DNA from: Archangiaceae bacterium
Lineage (GTDB): Bacteria; Myxococcota; Myxococcia; Myxococcales; Myxococcaceae
Direction of reading: 5' to 3'
Assembly: GCA_016879935.1 (NCBI GenBank)
Contig: JAACJQ010000265.1
Span: forward strand, 48,147 to 112,146
DNA length: 64,000 nucleotides
Shown here: piece by piece, positions 7,815 to 18,700 of the stretch
Numbering within the stretch: the stretch's first letter is position 1
How the letters are laid out: the number at the start of each line of letters is the position of its first letter
Notes under the pieces: model-generated
Told to the model about the DNA's origin: nothing
Databases searched by the model: none
The model's input: the letters and a program-made list of their open reading frames with translations, nothing else
Program-made: the position numbers and the translations under genes

Positions 7815-8874
7815 GCCGGCGTTCTGCCACCGTTAAGTGCACGTGGCGGTGGTGAACGTCTTCGCCGTGCGAGTGCACGTGGTCGATCGCCTCGTGTGAA
7901 TGCGGGTGCGCGTGCTCTCCGACGACCGGCTCCGCGTGGGCGTGGGTGTGATGGCCATCGTCGTGGCGGTGCGCGTGGTCGTGCTCCATCGCCGGGTGAC
8001 GGTGCGAGTGCTCGTGACCCTCCGAGGCGTGCACGATGACTCCCGCGCCGAAGAGCAGGCCTGCGAGCGCGACGTTCCACGAGAGCCGCGCTGGCTCGAG
8101 CAGCAGCCCCAGCCCCGCGCCGATGAAGGGCGCGAGCGAGAAGACCGACGCCGTGCGCGCCGCCCCGATGCGCCGTTGCGCGAGCAGGTAGATGCGCAGG
8201 CTCAGCCCGTAACCAGTCGCTCCCGCTGCCAGCAACGCCGCTGCGCGCCAACCTGCGGGAGGCGGTTCCTTCCACAACGCCGCGAGCGAGAGCGTCAGCA
8301 ACGCGCCGAGCCCGCCTTTCGCCGCGACGACCAGCAGCGGGCGAACCTCGGAGAGCCGACGCGAGGCCGTGTTGTCGATGGCCCAGCCCACCGTCGCGAG
8401 CACCACCGCGGCCACGCCTGCACCGCTGAACGTCGCGCTGCCAGCGGCCGTCAACGACAACGCGACCCCCCCGAACGTCATCAGCGCGAGCGCGAGGAAC
8501 ACGCGGCGCCCGAGGTGTTCGCGGAATACGAGACCTGCCAGCACGACCGACCACACCGCTTCGAGGTTGAGCAGCAGCCCGCCCGTCACCGGCCCCGTGC
8601 GTTGAATCCCCCACGCAAGCGCGGTCGGAGCGACGGCGGCTCCCGCGAGCGCCATCAACAGCAGCGCCGGGAGTTCCCGCTTCGTCAGCGGCGCTCCGGC
8701 TTCGCGCGCGAGCGGCGCTTGCAGAAACGCCGACAGCGCGGCGCCGAAGTAGAGCAGGGCGGCCGTCGTGAGCGGCCCGACACCAGCTCCGGCCCACCCA
8801 AGCACAGGCACCGTCACGCCGAACGCCGCGGCAGACAGCAGCGCCAGCACGATGCCCAGGGTGATCGGCTTCAC
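7483..8874 (-). CDS. EamA/DMT-family transporter with histidine-rich tail
   Basis: Starting at GTG 8874, about 290 residues form ten membrane helices as two EamA repeats, as in drug/metabolite transporters. A tail of some 60 residues follows, with more than 20 His (segments such as HEHSHRHPAMEHDHAHRH), which would bind Zn, Ni or Co. The open frame then runs on for about 115 residues (7483-7833) through the start of the SOD-like gene in a different frame. That part is Arg-rich with no conserved look and is probably not native: a TAA lies one frame away at 7833-7835, directly after DVHHRHVH, exactly where homologues would be expected to end. A one-base sequence error or a recent frameshift is likely. 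Confidence 0.8.
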   Translation of the reverse strand: MKPITLGIVLALLSAAAFGVTVPVLGWAGAGVGPLTTAALLYFGAALSAFLQAPLAREAGAPLTKRELPALLLMALAGAAVAPTALAWGIQRTGPVTGGLLLNLEAVWSVVLAGLVFREHLGRRVFLALALMTFGGVALSLTAAGSATFSGAGVAAVVLATVGWAIDNTASRRLSEVRPLLVVAAKGGLGALLTLSLAALWKEPPPAGWRAAALLAAGATGYGLSLRIYLLAQRRIGAARTASVFSLAPFIGAGLGLLLEPARLSWNVALAGLLFGAGVIVHASEGHEHSHRHPAMEHDHAHRHDDGHHTHAHAEPVVGEHAHPHSHEAIDHVHSHGEDVHHRHVHLTVAERRHEPTSRVVDPGRKSPPWRDHRRWRRVGTGGEPHHQAAALRRLEALRSVGAIAHLASRQQLRRGREEPAQGGRRARVAQARLAAVERPQGARASVPQLDDVARMVLRQPRR

Positions 8875-8927
8875 GCGCCGTCTCTTACTCCATGGCTGAC
8901 GAGGTGAAGGCGCCTAGGCTCGAGCGC

Positions 8928-9500
8928 ATGGGCCGAATGATCTATTGGATGAACGTCTCAATCGACCTTCGCATCGAACGAACGCTCAACGAACAGGGCG
9001 CCGGTGACTGGCTGCGAATCACCGATGCGGTGCACCACGACTTCAACCGGCGCGCGCGCGAGCTGGCCTGCTTCGTTCAGGGGCGCGTGATCTACGAGAC
9101 GATGGAGGGGTTCTGGCCGGCGGCGGCGAACGACCCCTCACAGTCCGAGGTGACGCGCGAGTACGGGAGAATCTGGACGAACACGCCCAAGGTGCTCGTG
9201 TCGAACACGCGTCGCGAGGCCAGCCACAACACGCGTGTCGTGGGTGGTTCCGACGCCCTCGAACAGCTCGCGGCGCTCCGGCGCGACACCCCGGGAAACA
9301 TCAGCGTCGGTGGCGCGACGGTCGCGACCCAGCTGCTTCGTCACGGCCTGCTCGACGAGCTGTTGCTGTTCGTTCACCCGGTGATTCTCGGAGCCGGCCG
9401 GCCCTTGTTCGACGACGGCCTGGCACCCGTTCGGTGCGAGCCGATCGAACACGCCACGTTCCCCGAGGGGGTCGAGCTGCACCGCTACGCGCTTCGTTGA
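8928..9500 (+). CDS. DHFR/RibD C-terminal-like reductase
   Basis: A 190-residue soluble protein of the RibD C-terminal/dihydrofolate reductase fold. The N-terminal MIYWMNVSIDLRIE corresponds to the first strand (usually V-x-x-S-x-D-G), VQGRVIYETMEGFWP to the R-x-x-Y-E motif, and SVGGATVATQLLRHGLLDEL to the nucleotide-binding G-G-x-x-x loop and following helix, ending with LFVHPVILGAGRPLF. These are all in the expected order. The usual DG of the first motif is DL. Start choice: ATG 8928 fits the family; an in-frame ATG at 8892 would add 12 residues. The substrate is not predictable. Divergent from the transporter gene. Confidence 0.82.
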   Translation: MGRMIYWMNVSIDLRIERTLNEQGAGDWLRITDAVHHDFNRRARELACFVQGRVIYETMEGFWPAAANDPSQSEVTREYGRIWTNTPKVLVSNTRREASHNTRVVGGSDALEQLAALRRDTPGNISVGGATVATQLLRHGLLDELLLFVHPVILGAGRPLFDDGLAPVRCEPIEHATFPEGVELHRYALR

Positions 9501-10081
9501 CTCCGCCGCGCCACGAAGCGCCGCATCGTGCCCTGCGAACGCCGCCCGTCTTCCTGAATCACGAAGCCGTTCGCTTCGACGGTCGCCTCGGTGCGGCGGT
9601 TGGGGTGACAGCCACCGGCGACGATCGTCCACAGCGGCTGAACGAGATCCTGCAGCCAGCCGATGAAACCCGACGGGTGCCGAACGTGCTCGAGCATTCG
9701 CAGCTGCCCGTCGCCCGTCATCACACGAGCAATCTCGCGCAGACCCACTTCGGGCTTCGGCACCGAGCAGAACACGAGGCTCGAGACGACGGTGTCGAAC
9801 GCGCCTTCGCGAAAGGGGAGCGCCTCGGCCGAGGCCCGAACCAGCAGCGCGTCGGGCGCGCGCTGCTTCGCCACCTTCAACGCGTCGGCATCAGGCTCGA
9901 GCGCGACGAGCTGAACCTCGGAGGGGTAGCGGGGCAGGTTGCGGCCGGTGCCACAGCCCACCTCGAGCGTTCTGCCGCGTGCGCCGCTCACGAGCCAGGA
10001 GCGCCAGCGGGAGAGCCCGGTCCACTCCATGACGGTGCACATCGCGTCGTACAGCCAGGGGATCTGTTCGACACCTCGCAT
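9485..10081 (-). CDS. Class I SAM-dependent methyltransferase
   Basis: A 198-residue protein of the UbiE/Methyltransf_11 type. Motif I is LEVGCGTGRNLPRYP, motif II ends with ALEPDADAL, and the post-motifs SAEALPFREGAFDTVVSSLVFCSV and LREIARVM are as in ubiquinone/phospholipid-type methyltransferases. The last third is short and basic. ATG 10081 is preceded by CGGGAG at a reasonable distance. Substrate unknown. It converges on the reductase gene, overlapping its end by 16 bp, and lies 65 bp downstream of the histidine kinase on the same strand. Confidence 0.85.
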   Translation of the reverse strand: MRGVEQIPWLYDAMCTVMEWTGLSRWRSWLVSGARGRTLEVGCGTGRNLPRYPSEVQLVALEPDADALKVAKQRAPDALLVRASAEALPFREGAFDTVVSSLVFCSVPKPEVGLREIARVMTGDGQLRMLEHVRHPSGFIGWLQDLVQPLWTIVAGGCHPNRRTEATVEANGFVIQEDGRRSQGTMRRFVARRSQRSA

Positions 10082-10146
10082 GCGCCCCGGCTTACTCCCG
10101 AATCGGCGACGACGCTCCTCAGCCGCCACGCTGCGCGTCGAGCGAA

Positions 10147-11958
10147 CTACGCCGGGCCGCTCGGGTCTGGCCTGAGCTCGGCCAGTACGGCTGCGAGCGC
10201 CGAGGCCCGCACCGGCTTTCGCAGAAACACCGCGCCCACTGACGTCGCCCTCGCCTCGGTCTGAGGGTCGGTGTCGCCGCTGATCAGCACACGGGTGGTG
10301 GTGGGCCGCGACTGCTGTACCCGCTCGAGCAGCTCGAGCCCGGAGTCGCCCTTGAGCCAGAAGTCCGACACCACGGCATCGACGCGCTCGAGCTCGGTCA
10401 GACACTGCACGGCCTCTTCGGCGCTCTGCGCTGCGACGACCTCGTACCCCCAGCGCTCGAGCAGGGTCGCGACGGCCGTGCGGGCGAGCCCGTCGTCGTC
10501 GACCAGCAGCACCAGCGCCCCACGCTCGACCTGCAGGTGGTGCTCCTCGCTCGCGAGCGGAACCGTCAGAGAGAAGACCGAGCCTCGCCCGACCGTCGAG
10601 CGCACCGTCACCTCGACGCCCATCGCGCGGCCCAGCCGCCGCACGATCGCCAGCCCCAGCCCGAGCCCGGCTTCGCGATTGCGCTCCTGGTTGTGCACCT
10701 GGTGCAGCTCGTCGAACACCCGCTCGAGCTGATCGGTGGGAATACCGAGCCCCGTGTCCCAGACCTGCAGCAGCAACCCGCTGCCTCGTCTCCGCGCCGT
10801 CACCAGCACGCGCCCGCGCTCGGTGTACTTGAGTGCGTTCGACACGAGGTTGCGGAGCACGCGCAGCATCAGGACGGGGTCGGTCTCGACGTTCACCTCG
10901 GGCCCGACGAAGCGCAGCGTCAGGCCCTTCTCTTTGGCGCGTGGCGCGGCCTCGTTCTCGAGAATCGAAAACAGCGACGAGAGGGCGACGGGCTGAAGGT
11001 GCGGCGTCACCCCGCCGGTCTCCAGCACCGACACCTCGAGCAGCCCTTCCTGCAACGAGACCAGAGACCGGTGCGCGAGCTCGATCGAGCCCACCAGCTT
11101 TCGGCTCTCCTCGGGCAGCGGGGTGCCGCGCAGGCTCTCGAGGAACAGGCCCATCGCGTGGAGCGGTTGGCGCACGTCGTGGCTGGCCGCGGCGACGAAG
11201 CGTGACTTCTCGGCGTTGGCGCGTTCGGCGCTTTCGCGGGCCTGCAGCTCGCGCTGCTTTTCTTCCTTGAGCTGCGCGAGTAGCCGCTCGTTCTCGAAAC
11301 GAAGGCTGATGCTGCGCCGGAGCGCCACGTGGTTGCGGTCGGTCGCGGTCGCCATGGCGAGGGCGTAGCCGAGCAGCAGCACGAGCACGCCGCGCAGGCC
11401 CGCGTCACCCGAGACGAGCAGGTGCAGGATGAGCGGAGAGATCGAGAACACGATCGACCCCTTCAGGATGCGGGGCGTCGAGGCTGCGGTCGCTGCTCCC
11501 GCCGCGAGCATGCCGCCGATGGCGAGCAACAGCACCGAGGTGACCCAGATCGACGTCGAGAAGTCGCAGACCGCGATGAGCGAGCCCCAGAGGATCGCTG
11601 GCACGACGTTCAGCGCCGTGTAGCTCGGCAGGGCCATGCGCAGCGCCTCGGGCCCGTGCGGCGCGCGCGTGTACCAGCGGTTGAAGATCAGCCGGAGCAC
11701 CGTGAAGAGCGCGATGGCCGCGAGCCAACCGACGAGGCGAACGGTCAGCGCGGGCAGCTCACGCGCCAGCAGAAACGCGGTCGCCGCGCCCGAGACGAAG
11801 GTCGAGATCGCGCGTTGTTTGAGCTCGGCGTACGCGAGCTGCAGACACACGGTGTCGACGGCCTCCGTGGAGTCGGGCGCGGCAGAGTCGGGGGTGGCCA
11901 CTGCCGGGCTCAATAGCGCAGCCGCACTGCGACGCAGAGCGACGTTCGACGATCGCAT
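10147..11958 (-). CDS. Hybrid sensor histidine kinase with C-terminal receiver
   Basis: A 603-residue membrane kinase. Residues about 40-190 form six hydrophobic segments with no obvious periplasmic sensor, so it may sense within the membrane. A coiled coil precedes the phosphoacceptor box (AAASHDVRQPLHAMG), then the N box (LRNLVSNALKYTERG), G1 (VWDTGLGIP) and G2 (GLGLGLAIVRRLG). A receiver domain closes the protein (LVDDDGLARTA, phospho-Asp in VVSDFWLKGDSG, Lys in LRKPV). Such hybrids return phosphate to an internal receiver. The divergent NarL-type regulator, whose start is 32 bp away, is the natural partner. Confidence 0.92.
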   Translation of the reverse strand: MRSSNVALRRSAAALLSPAVATPDSAAPDSTEAVDTVCLQLAYAELKQRAISTFVSGAATAFLLARELPALTVRLVGWLAAIALFTVLRLIFNRWYTRAPHGPEALRMALPSYTALNVVPAILWGSLIAVCDFSTSIWVTSVLLLAIGGMLAAGAATAASTPRILKGSIVFSISPLILHLLVSGDAGLRGVLVLLLGYALAMATATDRNHVALRRSISLRFENERLLAQLKEEKQRELQARESAERANAEKSRFVAAASHDVRQPLHAMGLFLESLRGTPLPEESRKLVGSIELAHRSLVSLQEGLLEVSVLETGGVTPHLQPVALSSLFSILENEAAPRAKEKGLTLRFVGPEVNVETDPVLMLRVLRNLVSNALKYTERGRVLVTARRRGSGLLLQVWDTGLGIPTDQLERVFDELHQVHNQERNREAGLGLGLAIVRRLGRAMGVEVTVRSTVGRGSVFSLTVPLASEEHHLQVERGALVLLVDDDGLARTAVATLLERWGYEVVAAQSAEEAVQCLTELERVDAVVSDFWLKGDSGLELLERVQQSRPTTTRVLISGDTDPQTEARATSVGAVFLRKPVRASALAAVLAELRPDPSGPA

Positions 11959-11990
11959 GCCGCGACGGGCCAGCGACTAGAGTCGGCTCG

Positions 11991-12608
11991 ATGCGCGTGC
12001 TGATCGTCGAGGACCACGAGCTGTTCGCCCGCGCGCTCGAGACCGTCATCGCGAAGCTCGCCCCTGGCGCGGCAGTGACGCTGGTGGCCTCGGCCGAGCT
12101 GGCCGCCGAGGCGCTGAAAGAGCCGTTCGAGTTGGTGCTGCTCGACTTGGGGCTCCCTGGTCGACGAGGCGTGGCCGCCTTCGACCTGCTGCAGGCCACC
12201 GCGACGCGCGCGGCGATCGTGCTGGTGAGCGGCGCCGAGCCGGGCCCCGAGATCGTCACCATGATTCAGCGGGGCGCGCGGGGCTTCATCCACAAGCGGG
12301 CGTCCGTCTCCGAGCTCACCACCACGCTGCGCTTCATCGTCGATGGCGGAACCCACGTGCCCCCGGAGCTGCTGGCCATCGAGGCGCCGTCGCAGATCGC
12401 CTTCACGCCCCGTCAGACCGAGGTGCTGCGGCTCCTGGCACAGGGCTCGAGCAACAAGGAGATCGCCGACGAGCTCGGCTGCGCCGAGGCCACCGTGCGT
12501 GTTCACGTCAGCACCATCATGCGACTGCTCGACGTCGAGAACCGAACGCAGGTCGCCACCTCGGCCGCCGCGCGTCGCATGCTCGATGACGGCTTCCAGT
12601 CGGGCTGA
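11991..12608 (+). CDS. NarL/FixJ-family response regulator
   Basis: A 205-residue two-domain regulator. The receiver has the acidic pocket (VLIVEDHELF), the phosphorylatable Asp in LVLLDLGLPGRRG (about residue 49), and the conserved switch Ser and Lys (VLVSGAE, FIHKRAS). The C-terminal LuxR-type helix-turn-helix reads FTPRQTEVLRLLAQGSSNKEIA and TVRVHVSTIMRLL. It is divergent from the hybrid kinase and sits 147 bp upstream of the RHS gene on the same strand, so control of the 12.7-28.5 kb gene cluster is plausible but unproven. Confidence 0.92.
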   Translation: MRVLIVEDHELFARALETVIAKLAPGAAVTLVASAELAAEALKEPFELVLLDLGLPGRRGVAAFDLLQATATRAAIVLVSGAEPGPEIVTMIQRGARGFIHKRASVSELTTTLRFIVDGGTHVPPELLAIEAPSQIAFTPRQTEVLRLLAQGSSNKEIADELGCAEATVRVHVSTIMRLLDVENRTQVATSAAARRMLDDGFQSG

Positions 12609-12755
12609 AACCAGCGCCTAAACGAAACGCGTACGCGCTCACCCGAATTCTCTCGGGCCTGACGATGGGCGATGGTGATTCGTCCGGAGTTGGTGAATCG
12701 GTCTGAGTTCAGCGCCGTGTGACTCCTGGTCTCGGCATCGAAGGGGGCAGTGCTC

Positions 12756-15700
12756 ATGAACGGGTTGAGTCGTCTGCGCGTCGCGGTGTTCCTGGTGTCT
12801 GCGTTGGTCTCGACCCATGCGCTGGCGCAAGCCAACGCCGGCGTGTCTGACGAGCGGGTGTCGTTGCCGCAGGCGCCGGGCTCGGTCTCGGGGGTGGGTG
12901 AGAACGCGTCGGTCGAAGGCAACCACGGCGGCTTCCAATTCTCGGTGCCCATCGAAGTGCCGCGAGGGTTCAGCGGGCTGACGCCCGACGTCTCGCTCTC
13001 GTATTCGTCGACGGGCGGCGCGTCGATCGGCGGGTTGGGCTGGGCGATGCCGAGCCACTCCATCGAGCGCATGACGGTGCGCGGGCTGCCGAAATACGAC
13101 ACGACCGATCACTTCGCGGTCGATGGCGCCTCCGAGCTCGTTCAGGTCTCGTCTTCGGCGGCGGGCGTCGTCTTTCGCGCGCGCTTCGAGAGCGCGTTCG
13201 TTCGGTACACCTGGCTGAACGCCGGAGCGGGTGCGGCCGGCTTCTGGAAGGCCGAGTTCCCCGATGGGCGCGTGGGCTACTTCGGCGCCGACAAGCAGGG
13301 CACGGCGGTTCCGACGGCCGAGGTCACCCCGACGGCGACGCAGGTCTTCCGCTGGCACCTCGTGCTGATGGAGGACGTCTACGGCCACCAGATGAAGCTC
13401 ACGTGGACGAAGGGCTCGAGCGGCTACCCGCTGCTCGAGCGCATCGACTACGCGTACGAAGGCACGGCGGCGCGGCACTCGGTGCGCTTCACCTACGAGC
13501 CTCGCAGCGACGTGTTGAGCGACGCGCAGCCCGGCTTCGAGCTGAAGCTGACCCAGCGGCTGCGCGAGGTGCTGATCTTCTCGGGCGCGACGGCTCCCGA
13601 GCAGGTGCGGCGCTACCTGCTCGAGTACGAGACCGACGCGATCTCGGGCTTCTCGACGCGGCTGCGCTCGGTCACGCGCTTCGGCCGCGGCAACGGCGCG
13701 TACCCGGTGAAGCACTCGTTCGCGTACACGAAGACGCTCGGCAGCGTCTGCGACGCCACGTGCGACAAGCCCATCGTCGTCGACATGGGCTCGGTGCCGG
13801 GCGTCGACTTCGCCAACGGCCGCGCCTCGCTGGTCGACATCAACGGTGACGCGATTCCAGACGTGGTCGTCTCTGACACGCTCGATCAGGGCAAACACCA
13901 GTTCATCTACGGCAAGCTCGACAGCGAGGGGCGGGCCAGCTTCGCGAGCGCTCCTGTCACCAGCGCGTTCACCGCCGCGGGCAGCCTGTTCGCGCTGGGC
14001 AACCCGCGCGTGCAGCTCATGGACGTCAACGGTGACGGCTTCGTCGACGTCCCGCAGGCCAGACACCCGGCGGTCGCGAGCAACGACGGCTCGGGCGACT
14101 GGGTCGCAGCGTCGTTCTGCACGGGCGGGCCGATCGCGCTGCCGTCGGGCTTCAACCCCGAAGACGATACCGACACCGCCCAGCAAGACCCGAAGTACGT
14201 GCGCTTCTTCGACTACGACAACGACAAGCGCATCGACTGGCTGCGCACGCCGCCCGGTGGCACCCAGACCGAGGTGATGGTGAACACCATGACGGGCTTC
14301 AACCCCGTCACGGTCGACACCATCGGCGCGGTCTTCGACGTCGACGATCTGCAGCTCGCCGACATGAACGGTGACGGCCTCCAGGACCCGGTTCGGCTCT
14401 CGGGGCGTGGCACGGCGACGCTGTCGGTCGCGTACAAGTTGAACCTGGGCTTCGGGCGCTGGAGCCCCGCCTGGCGCACCATCTCGGTCAGCGCGCTCAC
14501 CGGCTCGCAGACGACGGCCGCCGAGCTCGAAGACCTCAACGGCGACGGGCTCACCGACATCGTGATGGTGGCGGGCTCCGAGGTGACACTGCTCCTGAAC
14601 CGCAACGGCGACACGTTCTCGGCCCCGCTCACGATCACCACGGCGAGCCTCGGCAGCGGCGTGATTCCCAGCCGCGTGGGCACCACCACCGTCACCTACG
14701 CCGACATGAACGGCAACGGCTCGGCCGACATCGTCTGGTTCCAGGCGAACGGCTCGGCGCAGTACCTCGAGCTGTTTCCCGTTCGGCCGAACCTCATCAG
14801 CCGCATCGAGAACGGCCTCGGCTCCGTGCAGCTCATCAGCTACGGCACCTCGATCGCCGAGCAGGCCCGCGACGTGGCCGCGAACCGGCCCTGGCGCACG
14901 CGCGTTCCGAACGCGTCGATTCTGGTGACGAAGCTCGACTCCTTCGTGACGCTCACCGGCACCGACTCGGGCGGCCTGCACGAGCGCCTCGTCTTTCGCT
15001 ACCACGACGGGTTCTACGACGGCTTCGAGAAGCAGTTCCGCGGGTACGAGACGGTCGAGCGCGAGCTGCTCGGCGCGATGAACGACGTGCAGGAGCCGGG
15101 CGTCGTCACCGAGCTCTTCGACGTGGGCCGCACCGACCCGGCGCTCGCAGGTCTGCTCAAGCAACGCAGCACCGCGGCCCTCGCGGGCACCAGCCTCGTG
15201 CCCGTGCGCGAAGAACGAATGCTGTACCAGCTGTGTCCCGTCGCTGACGTCGGCGCCGCGACCGTGAAGTGGCCGTGTCAGCGTGCGACCACCACCGTGC
15301 TGCTCGAGCGCACGCCGGCCGAGGCCGTCACGCTCCGCTCCGAGCAGGAGTACGACGGCTACGGCAACGTCACCCGCTCGTCGAACCTGGGCGTCGTGAA
15401 CCTGGGTACGCCCGAGATGCCTCGGAGCTGCGCGGCGTGCACCACGTCGGGCGCGTTCGGGAAGGCGTGCGGCGACATGTGCCTCGGCGACGAGGCGTAC
15501 AGCGAGACCACGTTCATCGCGCCGGGCCCGGACACCGGCGGCCGGTGGATGCTGGGGCGCAGCTCACGCACGCGCAGCGGCGCGCAGCCCACCAGCCTCA
15601 ACGTCGAGTCGCAGACGTTCTACGACGGGCCGGCCTTCGTCGGTCTCGCGGCAGGCCAGCTCACCCTCGGCAGCGTCACCCGCGTCGCGCAGCGCTTCGG

Positions 15701-18700
15701 CATGGGCGCCACTGACTTCATCGACGTGCAGCGCGTGCGGCGCGACACCAACGGCAACGTCGTCGAGCAGGTCGAGCCGAACGGAGCGCTGAGTGGCTCC
15801 ACCCATCGCCGGCTGATGACGTGGGACAGCGCGGGCCTCTGGGCGACGCAGGTCGACATCAAGCTCACGGCCACCCAGTCGCTGCGGCGCGACACCTCGT
15901 ACGACGTGGCCTTCGAGCAGATGGCGCAGTCGTCGAACTGGTACCCGGTGGTGAACGACATGCCCGCGGCCACGGCGCAGCAGACGCGCTACCGCTACGA
16001 CGAACACGGCCGCCTCGCGCGCATGCTCGAGCCTCAAGACACCGACACCGCCGCGTCGACCGAGTACCAGTACCTGCTCGCCGACCCGGCCTCGCGCATT
16101 CTCACGCTCAAGCGCTCGTCTGCGACCAGCGGGCAGGATCTCGTCTCGGTGCAGTGCCTCGATGGCCGCGGCCGCGCCTTCCAGACCCGGCAGCGCCTCA
16201 CCGACAGCTCGTGGCAGGTCTCGGGCTTCACCGAGTTCGACGCGAAGGGCGCCCCAGCCCGTACCTTCCAACCGTTCCTCGCGATGACGGGCGCGTGTGA
16301 CGCGATGCCGCCTTCGAACGTGCCGTTCCTTCGCAGAACGCTCGACGTGTTGCGGCGCCCGCTCGTCGAGACCGAGCCTGATGGGTCGACGCGCCGCTTC
16401 GAATACGCGCCGCTCGTCACCCGCAGCTTCGACGAAGACGACACCGACATGCAGAGCCCCGCGTTCAACACGCCCACGCTCGAGGAGTCGGACGGGCAGG
16501 GGCGTCTCGTGCGCATCGAGCGGCAGCAGCCGCAGGCGACGACCTCGCTCTCGTACGACGTGAACGGCCGGCTCTCGACCGTGAAGGACCCGGGAGGCAA
16601 CGCGGTCGTTCAGCAGTACGACTTGATGGGCCGGCTCACGCAGGTCACGAACCCGAACTCGGGCACCACGCGGTTCGAGTACGACGCCGCGGGCAATCAG
16701 GTTCGCCGCACCGACGCGCGCAACAAAGTGGTGCGCACCGACTACGACGCGCTCAACCGGCAGCTCGCCCAGTGGGACGACGCGAAGGAAGCCGCGACGA
16801 AGGTGCGGTGGACGTACGATCTCGCCGCCGGCTGCACCGAGTGCACGAACGCCGGTGGCCGCCTCGCCCAGACCGAGTGGCCGATGCCCGGCGGAACGGC
16901 GACCGACAAGCAGGGCTACGACGTGCGCGGCAATCAGGTCTTCTTCGAGCGCTCGGTCGGCGGAAAGCCGCTCACCGTTCGCAGCCGCTTCGATCAGGCC
17001 AACCGCGAGACGGCCACCGTGTACCCCGCAGGCATCACCGTGGAGCGCACCTTCGACGGCGCCTCACGCGTCTCGGCGATGCCGGGCGTGGTGCGTCAGG
17101 TCGAGTTCGACGAGCGCAACCAGCCCCGAGCCATCACCTTCACCAACGGCGCAAAGACGCAGTTCGAGTACGACGTGCGGCTGCGCCCGTCGCGGTTGTC
17201 GACCTCGACCGCCGACGGCCAGGCGATCTTCGATCTCGGCTTCACGCGTACGCGCAGTGGAAATCTCACGGCCATCACCGACGCGGCCACGCGAGCGACC
17301 CGCGCACGGCACGCCGCGCGCTTCACCTCAGACGGGTGGGATCGCGTCACCTCATCGGTGCTCGAGCGTGAGGGCGGCAACGAGACGCTCACCTTCGCGT
17401 ACGACACCCTCGACAACGTCGTCTCGCAGTCGTCGAGCCTGGGTGACGCGTCGCCTGCCCACGTGGGGGACTACAGCTACGACTCCAGCCGTCCGAACGC
17501 GGTGAAGACGGCCGGCAGCCTCGCATTCCAGTACGACACCGCAGGCTTCCTCTCGACGCGCGGTTCGGCTGGCTACGAGTTCGATCATCTCGGGCGCATG
17601 ACGCGCGCGACGAGCGACGGCGCCGAGACGGGCACGTTCTTCTTCGGCGCTGGTCAGTCGCGGGTGCTCAAGCAGGAAGGGGCGCTCAGCGCGTTGACCG
17701 TGACGCCCGACTTCGAGGTGCGTGACGGCATCGCCGTCATCTACGCGCGACTGTCGGGCATGCGGGTCGCGAGGTTCGAGAGCGACGCCATCGCCGCGAC
17801 GGTGCTGAGCGATCTGTCTCCGCTCACCGGCGCCACGCCGACGGGTGATGGCACCATCGACATCGCCGATGCGTGGGTCGCGCAGGCGGCTTCCTCCGGA
17901 GTCGTCTCGCTCTCAGGCGGGCCTGCTCCTTCGAAGGTCGAGACGCTGCTCGCCTCGGCGGCGCGGCGGCTGCTCCTGCAGGACGTGACGTGGCTGCACG
18001 CCGATCACCTCGGCTCGCTCGTCGCCGCGACCGACGGCAAGGGCGTGCTGGTGGCAGAGCAGTCGTTTCACGCGTGGGGTGAGACGCGCAGCTCGAGCGG
18101 CTTCGTCGACACGCACGGCTTCACCAGCCAGGAGCGCGACCCATCGACCGGCTTCGTTCATTTTCAGTATCGCGACCTCGACCCGAAGACGGGCCGCTGG
18201 GCCAGCGTCGATCCGCTGTTCGATTCGCTCACGCCCTCGTCGGTGCGCAACGGTGAGTCGCTCACGGGCTACGCGTACGTGGGCAATCACTTCGCCGACA
18301 TGGTCGACCCGAACGGGCTCGTCGGGCGCGGCGGGAAGAAGTCTGCCTTCGCCAGGCTCGCCGCGAAGCTGCGGGGCCGCGGGCCGAAGCAGCCCGCCTG
18401 GCACGGCTCGAAGGATCTCACGATGCCCTTCAGGGAGATCAACTACCCGGCGCCGTCTGGGCCCTACCGCAACTTCGAGCCGGTCGCGGCGCCGCCTCCC
18501 CCCGAGCCGAAGTTTCGAGCCAGAGAGCTGTCGGCCGAAGAGCGCGAAGCCGCGGGGGCGACCCAGTACCAATCGGTCACGATCGTCGAGCGCGAGAACC
18601 CCTACGCTGCCTTCGCCTACGATGGCGCCGCCACTGCCGCGGCCGCCATTGACTCGAACGCTCAGGCCGCCGCGCCCAGCGGCGATTCGAACACCTATGC

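Noticed and set aside
12609..12755. Regulator operator upstream of the RHS gene
   Set aside because: Only weak 5-bp inverted repeats (GATTC/GAATC) were found; not enough to call a site.
12639..15164. Open frame of about 841 codons on the minus strand
   Set aside because: Antisense to the RHS gene; repetitive VAV/RR composition and no recognisable motifs.
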